64,000 nt of DNA, from contig CM065393.1 in assembly GCA_033060915.1 (NCBI GenBank), forward strand, positions 1,782,501 through 1,846,500. The letters run 5' to 3'. Below the pieces are notes generated by a model that did no database searches, was not told where the DNA came from, and worked only from the letters and a program-made list of their open reading frames with translations. Within the stretch, counting starts at the first letter, position 1. Every line of letters starts with the position of its first letter. Made by a program: the position numbers and the translations under genes. Positions 10,749 through 20,092 of this stretch are shown piece by piece. The DNA is from Euryodendron excelsum. Lineage: Eukaryota; Streptophyta; Magnoliopsida; Ericales; Pentaphylacaceae.

Positions 10749-11735
10749 GGTGGGGAAATCAGTAAAAGAGTTTCAATCTTACCAACCCCAAATTATGGAG
10801 AATACATGAGGAGGTATTTATAAACTCCTCACCTTAAAATCTGATATATCTGGAATTAGTTCAGACAAATGTACCCGACCAATGAGGTTCATGTAGTGTG
10901 TCATAGAGATGTTGCATTCACTTGGCCATTAGAAAGTTTTGATTTGTTTGGCCAATAGTTTTCTACCTTTTTATGTTTCCATGTATCATTAATAATACAA
11001 ACTAAAACCATTACGAATACAACTTACAACATCATGGGGTCATCATTTTGCTCACCCATTTTTGAATTAAAAAGGTATTCTACAATTATTTTGAGATCAT
11101 AGTGCTATACAAACAACACTTCTAGGCATAATGTTGTGGTTACTTGTGATTCTTTTATTTCAAATCAAAACACCCATAGTTTTTGCTCATAGCTTTAAAG
11201 GCACCACTGCCACATCATTCTAATGAATGTTTCATATCTAAAAAAAAAAAAAAAAATACATAAGAATTGAAATTTTTGTTTCATAATTTTCTTTCCACAC
11301 CATTTCTTGTATGGTTCTTCTGCAGCTAGCATTATATCATGTATTCTATCCAAGAAGTGAACTATATCTGCTAGGGCTCATCAATCAAATAGCAAGAAAA
11401 GACCTTAAAAAGCTATGGTTAATCTATTTATTCTAATGATTTCAGCATTGCTGATGGTAGGAAGCTTTCGTCATAGATTTGCACATGTAAGCCTATTTTG
11501 ATATAATTGTATCTCTTATATCATCAGCGCCAGCATAATTATAATGCAAAGTGGGCTAAGTACTAGTCAAATTATTTCCAAATTGTTTCAAGCGGTTCTC
11601 CTGCAGGGAAGGTGGTTTTTTCGGAACAAGCCAGTTTCTGTTGTTTACTTTTTCATTGTGGTTAGATGGTCATGATCTTGAGAGCTATTCTAAGCTAATT
11701 AACCCTACATGACCCTTTTTTAATTAAACTTATTC

Positions 11736-11810
<75 letters not shown>

Positions 11811-12349
11811 TTGACATTAATTGTTTTGTTACAAGTTATCTTCCATTAAACAACAACAAATATAGACTATGCTAACCTCAATATTTTACACACTTGATCC
11901 TTTTGTTCACTTCCATTGGGGGTCATATGTATGAATTAGTCCGATTGTGTGGGGCCTTTATTCATCTAGTACCATGAAGAAAAATTGGAACCCAACCCTC
12001 AACCCTTTACTATGGTTGTTGTAGTACTGAACTCTAGGTTTTGTAATGGTATGCCAAAGTTAATTCAGAAGCAAAGGGTGTGTGGATTACTAAAGCCATA
12101 GTTAAAAAAAACATGTTTATCAATTCCTAGCTATGAGTTATAATAATGTGCAGTATCATTGTCTTTATAGAGACGTACAGATCAATCAATAATGCTTCTG
12201 GCACTGCCCTATCACTCCCCATGAGGACAGTTTGCACTTCCTCACTAAGAAAAGTATCATAAAGGCCATCAGTAGCATTCTATCTAATATATAACAACCA
12301 AAGATTTCTCCATCCTATATATAAATACATATATATATATACATATATC
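10749..12349. other. Intergenic region, no gene seen
   Basis: AT-rich sequence between the HMA gene and the left end of the large MULE. It holds a poly(A) run near 11241-11256 and the GA microsatellite listed separately. No frame longer than about 60 codons and no recognisable domain was found. Confidence 0.6.
11738..11807. repeat. (GA)n microsatellite
   Basis: About 70 bp of uninterrupted GA dinucleotides. Confidence 0.95.
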
Positions 12350-12657
12350 GACCCTTTTACCAAAACAGATTTATTTTAATCAATATATATTAAACAAGAG
12401 TTGAAATTTGAATATTTGCCAAACCTTGGCTAAGCGTCATTCGGTTTGACGCCTTTAATAAAAGCATCAATACGAATGACGCTTTACATTTAATTTTCTC
12501 TACCGAATTTGGAATTTAGAATAATAATGAAAAGCTTTAGTTGAGTTGACACTTTCTTAAAGGCGTCATTTGGAACGACACTTTTTGTTATTCTTGCAAA
12601 GACGTCTATACAATTGATGCTTTTAACATAAAATGTTATATGGAATGACGCTTTTTC
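12350..12657 (+). repeat. Left terminal inverted repeat of the MULE
   Basis: Matches the reverse complement of 24739-25024. The outer 150 bp are AT-rich and well conserved. The inner part is an array of five imperfect inverted motifs of the form AAGCGTCAT-spacer-TGACGCTTT at about 12431-12457, 12460-12486, 12558-12586, 12598-12624 and 12629-12655. Confidence 0.88.
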
Positions 12658-14043
12658 GGCCATATAAGCCCCTTCCCAGATCTAAATGTAGGTCACGTAT
12701 TATATTACTCTCGACGAACCCGAAGGTGCTGTGGCTCCTCCAACTCTTCTTCGTCCATTGCACAGCCGACGACACTGTAGCTGCCATTGCATGCATTTTC
12801 TCTCGATCTCTGTAGCCCCATAGCTCTCTTTCTCATCTCAGAAGAATAAGGGGTTAGGGATTTGGGGATTTGGGGATTTCACTCGCTATCTGTCTCTCTC
12901 TCCCCCCAAGTGGGAAGCAACATAAAAGGAAGTGCTTTGTGAAGCAAATGCCATTGATTGAAGCAGGAGTGAATTATTTGGCTTTTGTGTTTTTTCTTGC
13001 TTAAAGGTAGGTTGCCTTGACTTCATTTACATATTTTTCTACAGTAATGGTTTCTTATCTTTTGAAAGAAAAACATAACTGTTATTATTAAAAAAAATTG
13101 TAGGTTTCCTTGACTTTATTACATAATTTTAGACACAAAAAGGTAATTAATGAAACATATTAAAAATACAAAATTTTACACTTTTGACGTGAATTTGTAT
13201 ATACACTGTAGTTAGTTTCTTTCTCCCTCAATACATATAACTTTAGTTGATTTTTCTTTTATTGGAAAGTGAAGGTGAATGTATATTGGATGTGTCTAAG
13301 GGTGGATTTAAAATCTCATTTTAACTAGAAATGGCTTCGAAGACTGCAACACTAGAGCAAGGATCTTGTTTTTTCTTGGACCAGATTATAGGAATACATC
13401 ACACAATTCTCTTTTGTTTTCTCTAGGATTGTGGTGACTAAAACCTCTCATTACCTTGTATCTACTCTATCGTATTGTTAGACTCAGTTTACAAGCTCAA
13501 TAGTTTCCCTAGCCTTTGTGTTGTCATTTGTTGTTTTAGCATTGGTATACAGTGTCATCAACTAATTAAAGACTACCCTAATTCTTGGTCTGTGATGCAT
13601 ATATTAGTTAAAAACCAATTAATATACAAGCCACTGATGCGTGCTTCTTTGATGCTGTGTCTAAGCAAAGCTATTTTTTGTTATTATTTTTTACTTTCTT
13701 TTCTGTTGTCTATGTTGATGTGCTGATGTTAATGTGATCTGCAATGTGGTGATGCGTGCTTCTTTGATGCTGTGTCTAAGCAAAGCTATGTTGATGTGCT
13801 AATGTTAATGTTGTCATATAATGATATAAAGTTGAGTTTACCATTTTTATGCATCCTTTAAGTTAAGTAGTTCATTACTATTGCTTAGTGATAGCAAATT
13901 TTTTCCCCCTTTGAACTATAATAAATTTGTCTTTCAACTGTTTAACTTTTATGTAACTTGTAGACAGTGAATATTTAAATTTAAGTTTAAGTTGTTCAAA
14001 TTTCATCTAACGTGTATTTTCATATATTAAGTTAGTTCACTGA
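12658..14043 (+). promoter_or_regulatory. Left arm of the MULE: presumed 5' UTR and leader intron of the transposase
   Basis: No protein frame is convincing. A pyrimidine-rich, gene-like stretch at about 12690-12920 ends at a good donor (AAAG|GTAGG, about 13007). A long AT-rich interval then leads to the transposase ATG at 14044, so a non-coding first exon and leader intron are plausible. A 40-bp perfect direct repeat starts at 13635 and 13750. Confidence 0.35.
13635..13789. repeat. 40-bp direct repeat, period 115 bp
   Basis: The 40 bases beginning TGATGCGTGCTTCTTTGATG are identical at 13635 and 13750. A related TATGTTGATGTGCT phrase recurs between and after the copies, indicating local duplication. 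Confidence 0.85.
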
Positions 14044-16684
14044 ATGGGTACCATAAAGGTGATGTGCTATTGGGGCAGGACGATAGTAGAAGACCCTAAC
14101 GAAGGCATATCATATGATACCGAAGTGAAAGGGTTTTACACTATACAACGCAGAATAACACTTGAAGAATTAGAATAGTTTCTTATGCCCAAGGTTGTAG
14201 ATGAAGGGGAAAACATCCGTTTGAAATTTATATGCAGACATCCCCATAGACAATGGGAGAGGTTCATTTATTACAAGAAGGTGCCCATCAATGATGACAT
14301 GACCTTAGATAGTGTGTTGGACATCCCGCCATGTTTTTTCACACTGAATTATGTTGAACTATACGTGGAAAAATAGAACATAATGAGTAGGTTGAATGTA
14401 CCAGATCCAATGTATTCAGGTTATGGGGTATACAATGTTCCCGGCTCATTCACTGGGATGTTGACTGAAGAATCTTACACCAGGGCTTCACAGTATGCCG
14501 ATATGTCCCCACACCCGTATTATCCAACGTATGGGTCATACATAGTGGAGGGATCACAGATGCAATACGACATTGGTACAAGTTCAGGGGCTGAGCGTTT
14601 ATCTCCAGTACACCTATTGACTTCCCCAGTTGACAGGTTCCACCGGCCTGTTGACGAGTACGTTAATATGGGTGGTGATGGAGCTGAGGGATGTGTACTT
14701 GACAGTGCAGGTCCTGATCTGGACATGGTCGAGGACATTGACGCTGAACTAATGGCTAATGATGAATCTGATGATGAGGGGCCTGAATTTGGTGAATCGC
14801 CATTGTCCTCAGTTGATATACCCGAACGGTACACTCATATCCCTTTTTTCACAAACTTGGAAGGGGGTGGTGACGCTACCATAACTAGTCAGGACCTTTA
14901 TTGTCGTGGGAACGTATGGACCCCGGAGATCATAAAGTTCGAAAAGGGGATGATCTTTAAAGACAAAGATTTGGTGAAATATGCAGTAAAGATGTACAAT
15001 GTAAAAAAAAGAAAACAGTATATGGTGGTGGAAACGGGCAAGAAGATTGGGGCTGTAAGGTGCAAACATGATTGCAGCTGGAGGTTTTGAGCATCAAAGA
15101 AAGAGAAACATGGTTTCTTTGAGGTAAAGATGTATCTCGGTCCATATCATTGTGTGTTTGCAAGATTGCAGAGGGACCACTGTAACATTGATACTGATCT
15201 CATTACGACGGTCATACTAGACTCAGTTAAGGTAAACTATATTTCTTTTAAACCAATGTAATTTAAAATTAAAACAGGAGTTGTTTATGTGTACACTTGA
15301 ATGTGGTCGATGTTTATGTACAGGTAAAAGCGGAAACGAAGGTGGAATCACTTATCACCACTGTACGAGCTGCATTGAAGCACACAGTATCTTATAGGAA
15401 CGCATGGCTTGCAAAAACAAGAGCCATTGAGGTGATATTTGGGAACTGGGATGAGTCGTACACGAAGCTTCCTCGATACATGACGGCACTACAGACCTTT
15501 AATCTTGAGATAGTTGTAGACTGGAATGTGTTGCCGTCGACTACGCCAGATGAGGTGGTGTTTAATTATGTGTTTTGGGCTTTCAAACCCGCCATCTATG
15601 GATTCGCTCACTACCCTCTTGTTATCGGCATTGATGGGACTTTCCTTAATAGAAAATACACTAGGAAGATGCTGGTAGCTACTGCATCAACTGGCGATGA
15701 ACACATTTTACCACTTGCTTTTGCCATTGTAGACGAAGAGACTACAGCATCGTGGTCATGGTTTATTAAAAACTTGAGATGGCATGTAGTGCAAAACCGT
15801 GAGGGCATCACGTTGATATCTGATAAGCACAAGGGCTGTTGAAAGCTATTGCACGGTACTGGTAACATATGTATTTGCGACCTGTTGGATATAATCGATA
15901 TTGCCTCAGGCACATCCCCAGCAACATCAACAAGAAATTCAGTAACACGAAACTTATGGATTTGGTATGGAGGGCTGGTAGTTGCCATCAAATTTGGAAA
16001 TTCAACTTAATTATAAAGGAGATTGAAAATCTTAAACCAAAGGCATTAAATTGGTTACAAGAGATGGAGGCTGAAAAGTGGACACTTGCACATGATGAAG
16101 GTTGTAGGGGGGGATTTTGACAACAAACCTATCGGAGGGATTTAACAGTGTATTGAGGGGCGCTCGGAATGTGCCCATCACGGCATGTGTGGAAACTACA
16201 TTCCATCGGCTTGTTAAGTATTTTGATGAGAGGAGAATTGATTGTATTAAGAATCGGGCTGTTGGTTTGAGGTATGGCCGCAAGCTACAAAAACAAATAG
16301 AAAATACCAGTGCAAAGGAAATACACATTTGTTGAGAGCGTTTAATAGGTAAATGCGCTGCCATTACTTTTAAAATGACCAGTATTTTTGTGATAATGAA
16401 ACTAATTTCAATTTCGTTCACAAGCATAAAGGTGAATATAAGGTCGAAACCACACACCACAGGATGTTGGGTGGGCACAAGCAGGTTGTAAGACTTAACC
16501 AGCCGAGCTGTACTTGTTCGAAATACATCATCAACAAATATCCTTGTTCGCACATGCTTAATGTCACCACGGACTTAGGCGTCGATCCGTTTTACTTGGT
16601 GGTGCCAAAGTATAGAATTGATGTATACCCACACATTTGGGATTCTATTTTAGCCCAATGCCCCATGAAGATTACTGGCCCTTG
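14044..16684 (+). pseudogene. MURA-type (MuDR) transposase, multiply broken
   Basis: From the ATG at 14044 the frame runs through a PB1-like N-terminal region (MGTIKVMCYWGRTIVEDP). In-frame TAGs lie at 14176-14178 and 14374-14376. An acidic region leads to the MuDR DNA-binding region (FKDKDLVKYAVKMYNVKKRK, then VRCKHDCSWRF), where a TGA at 15088-15090 interrupts. A 92-bp intron (15232-15323, GTAAAC...ACAG) is in phase 0. The DDE core shows VIGIDGTF and LISDKHKG. A frameshift near 15835 and a TAA follow. The third part contains TNLSEGFNSVL (16125-16157), then a SWIM zinc finger, CTCSKYIINKYPCSH, at about 16509-16553. Such enzymes cut and paste elements by binding their TIRs. Several stops sit at expected Gln or Trp codons. 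Confidence 0.88.
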
Positions 16685-17148
16685 AGTAGTATGCCCACGT
16701 TGCTCCCCAATACAGGGCGTTTGTGATCACTGAATCTAAAGCCAGGTTGGCCCAAAACGACCCGTATTTACAATAAAATGAACACCTCCAGGCAAAAGCA
16801 CAGCTACCACTGTAGTCTTTGTTAACAAACTGTGCATAACAAGTAAAAATGTCCGGAGAGGCTTTGGCAAGTGGCATAGTAGTAGTTATTGTTTGGACAC
16901 CTTAATGTATTTTGGACACCTTAAGTAACTGTATTTTGTTATGTATGTAATTTATTTTGTTATGTAAAGTAGTTGTCTTGTCCCTATCGAATCATGAACT
17001 TAAAATAACATGGACTCATATTACATGAAATAGAAAATTTCAAATATGACCACTACATGGACATTTTATATGAAACATAAGATAGCAAATATTACCCTTA
17101 CATATTAAGTTACTTCACAACAAACTTAACTAGAAATATGAATAAGCT

Positions 17149-17805
17149 TTATAGACCATATTCGTAACAGCACAGTGGTTTGCCAATAACCGAAAGGCTA
17201 CTAGGTAGATAGTTAATATAGTCATTGTCGCCTTCTTCTTCTGAGAAGTCCAAAAGTTTTGGGTAAAATACTAGCAACGGATCTTCAATAATGTCTATTA
17301 TTCGTTGTGTTGGATCAGCACATTCTTTCTTCGCATTCTCTGTAAAGTGATACCTATCCAACCTTCGTTGCAGTTGGTCAATCTCGCGTTTGAGCGCTTT
17401 TATGACCTTACTACTTGAATATGACGGACTGCCTAACACCTTAGCTGAACGGGCCTTTGGGACACGGAGGCCATGCCATCGGCAATACATCTCTTGTTCA
17501 TGTCGTTTATCGAGTAAGTCTTCCCATGGCAACCTCAACCTGTTGCATTGTTCATCTGTCACACCGTGGGGTGGTCGTTGGGACGCCTCACCAATGAATA
17601 TGTGGCTAACCGGACCCATCGTATCGTGCATTACAATAGGTTTGTTGAGAAATAGACGTTTTCGGCCATACCATTTGTTACCGATTGCATCTGTATACAT
17701 ACCCACCCTAAGGAAGTCCAAAGAGGTTCAGTTGTTTGAGTGCGTGTCGTCGCCTGGGACTGAACAACTAGACGACGCACCCCGTAAGCATTTTCGCTTC
17801 GGCAT
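17149..17805 (-). pseudogene. MULE cargo gene of unknown function, basic/coiled-coil protein with one stop
   Basis: The ATG at 17805-17803 opens a frame that meets an in-frame TGA near 17730-17728 and then continues open to 17149, giving about 218 codons in all. The product starts MPKRKCLRGASSSCSVPGDD. It has a central segment LRLPWEDLLDKRHEQEMYCR and a helical, charged stretch VIKALKREIDQLQRRLDRYH that looks like a coiled coil. The tail is acidic (FSEEEGDNDYINY). I recognise no domain. Minus-strand TATATAAG at 17861-17854, about 50 nt upstream of the ATG, supports the chosen start. It is transcribed divergently from the gene at 18583. Confidence 0.5.
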
Positions 17806-18582
17806 CTTTGTAGGTGTGGGTGAGGTTTATGACTTATTGACGTTGTCACACAACTTATATAGGCTATAATAGCTTCACGTGAAACCTGCAACTGATTACC
17901 CAAGTGATGCCAATATGTGGAGGATAATGTCATGGTTTTAGACTCAATGGTTCACGTGAAGGGTTTCGTACAGTGCAATGGATTCATACTGAACACTTGT
18001 TATGTGATCCTTCACTTAAGACTTGCATTAACCCCTCGTGACATGATAGGTATGGCACATTACTTTTCAGGCTTCACGTGAAGCTTTGAATGGAGTAACA
18101 ATAAATATTTCAAAATGGCTGAAATTGACTGAGGCTGAAGGCTATTTTCCTAACCTTTAATGGACTTGTCATGTCAATTTATGTAGCCTCTTATAGAGAC
18201 GGTGCAATGCCTATAATGGTTTCACGTGATTCCTGAAATGGTAACAGACTATAGGGTATGGTACATAACTTTTTAGGCTTGACATGAAGCTTGAAATACC
18301 CTAATAATAAATACTTCCAAATGACTGCAATGGATTGAGATTGATGACATTTTTCTTAGCCTTTTATGGACTTGTCATGTCAAATTATGCAGCCTCTTGC
18401 ATTAACGGTGCAATGCCTATAATGGCTTCACGTGATTGCTGAAATGGATTTAGGCTTGACATGCAGACTTTAATTGACACGACAACTCATGAGTGCAGGC
18501 AAGGAGATGGAATGGATTGTATAAATACTACCTTTACGAGGGTGGAACTTCAACTATAAAACTGTGCTAATACTGCTCAGTC
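17806..18582. promoter_or_regulatory. Bidirectional promoter with five G-boxes and a 206-bp tandem repeat
   Basis: The region separates two divergent small genes. CACGTG occurs at 17876-17881, 17953-17958, 18075-18080, 18223-18228 and 18429-18434, mostly within GCTTCACGTGA. CACGTG is the G-box bound by plant bHLH and bZIP factors. TATA boxes face outward: TATATAAG on the minus strand at 17861-17854 and TATAAATA on the plus strand at 18520-18527, 56 nt before the ATG at 18583. About 18069-18274 is repeated at 18275-18480 with point changes (shared phrases GGACTTGTCATGTCAA and GCAATGCCTATAATGG). Confidence 0.6.
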
Positions 18583-19028
18583 ATGACGACAGACACTGTT
18601 GATGACATTTTCAAGGCTATGGTCGTCATTGGGTTACATACGATGAAGAAGTTTTTGAGTATCCTTTGGATCCAAATAAGCATTACACACGGAGCACTGT
18701 TAGTACAATGTTAGAAGAGTTGTCATATCGAACTATAAGAACTCAGAATTTGGTTACAGGCTTGCAAGCATCCAATCTTCTAATTCCTCATCGATTAGCA
18801 ATGAATATGCCTACAAATACTCCTCAGTTGTTGCAGAAGGCGTTGCACCATTTTCGTGAAAAGGAGAATCGAATGCAAATGCGGTTGTGCCGCGACTCCT
18901 TCAATTTGTCCGCGACTGAGCTTGCTGAGGAGGGGTTAATGGATGAGACAGAATTTTATTTACGTGCTATGAATGATGAGCAATATCAATCTAGCATTGA
19001 CACGTTCAATGAAGATGAAAATCCATGA
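18583..19028 (+). pseudogene. MULE cargo gene of unknown function, helical protein, one frameshift
   Basis: The ATG at 18583 follows a TATA box at 18520. The frame starts MTTDTVDDIF. About 30 nt in, one base appears to be missing and the coding continues in the next frame (GRHWVTYDEEVFEYPLDPNK) through to a stop at 19026-19028, about 148 codons in all. The C-terminal half is helical and charged: QKALHHFREKENRMQMRLCR, then ATELAEEG, then a tail with NDEQYQSSIDTF. That tail resembles the end of the neighbouring minus-strand gene (19280-19717), which suggests paralogy. No known domain. An AATAAAA near 19133 could serve polyadenylation. Confidence 0.5.
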
Positions 19029-19279
19029 CGTTTATTGTATGGGGTTTATTGTGTTTTGGGCTTTCATGATTCTTGTATGAATTTTATTTCATGTATGTTT
19101 CTTTACTACGTTCAACAGCTTTATGAACTTTATAATAAAACCTCATTTTTTAAATCTTCATGCAGATAGCTACCTTATGTATTAATTCCAAAATACAAAC
19201 AAAGTACATGAGCCTTACATCACTGCAAATCAATGAACATAAACATAAACACTCCTTCAAATGGACATAAGTGTGTAAG

Positions 19280-19717
19280 TCACTCCTTATCGGACATATA
19301 ATAGTCTGATAGATACTGGTCGTTACTTAATACATTGTTTCGTTCCCTGAGCATCAGTTCTCTCCCATTAGCCTCGGCCATTTCGGTGGCGAGTTTGAGC
19401 ATGAAGTAACGACATTGTCGCATCAACATTTGGTTATTCTCTCGCCTTATTCGTGCTACTGCTTCTTCATAATCTGCCTTGTTCCTCCTTGGCATCTGCT
19501 GAGAGCGTCGATGCGTTATTCGAACCCCGAGATTTTGTAGATCTCTTACCAATCCCTCCTGCTCTTTCACCTTGAATGGCCACTCCTGTTGTAAGCCAAC
19601 ATAATACTCCTTTGGGCTTGAGTATTTTTTCCACCAATACTCATCGTGGAACAGAGGTAGGATCCACACTCGAGCATGTTGGCGACTATTAGAACTACTT
19701 ACACCTCCAATAGCCAT
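19280..19717 (-). CDS. MULE cargo gene of unknown function, helical protein, intact frame
   Basis: An open frame of 145 codons from the ATG at 19717 (MAIGGVSSSNSRQHARVW) to a stop at 19280. A longer frame begins at an ATG at 19768. A minus-strand TATAAATA at 19798-19791 would place the transcript start near 19765, so the inner ATG is preferred. It shows an aromatic patch (FHDEYWWKKYSS), a basic middle (THRRSQQMPRRNKADYEEAV) and a charged helix (ARIRRENNQMLMRQCRYFML). The end (LSNDQYLSDYYMSDKE) parallels the end of the gene at 18583-19028. It is the only cargo gene without a break. No recognised domain. It is convergent with the 18583 gene and divergent from the PMD gene. Confidence 0.55.
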   Translation of the reverse strand: MAIGGVSSSNSRQHARVWILPLFHDEYWWKKYSSPKEYYVGLQQEWPFKVKEQEGLVRDLQNLGVRITHRRSQQMPRRNKADYEEAVARIRRENNQMLMRQCRYFMLKLATEMAEANGRELMLRERNNVLSNDQYLSDYYMSDKE

Positions 19718-20092
19718 TAATTTACAAATGACAGTGAGTAAATAAGGGTGTGAGAGATGATGAGGCATTGTTCGTAGATGATGGGGGCATTATTTATAGA
19801 AAATCGTAATACCCAATGGACTATACATTATTATAGTGAACATTGTCCACCGGCTTTTACTTTATGGTTGTCAACGCTGTCCAATGATAGCCTTATGGTG
19901 CATTGATAGTCATATGATAGGTCATGACATTTGTAATATTGTTATTAGCATTTACTTGTTGGTTATTAACATTTAGTTGTATCGCTTTTTTGTAATTTTT
20001 TTATTTTTTTATTTGCATTAATGTAGTTAATTCTCAGTCATTTTTAGCTAACTTTATAGTATGTGTACATCACAGTTTTTATGGATATAGAC

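Noticed and set aside
12341..12349. Exact 9-bp target duplication around the 12.7-kb MULE
   Set aside because: The left flank (acatatatc) and right flank (tatatatat) are only alike because both are AT repeats; not good enough to call.
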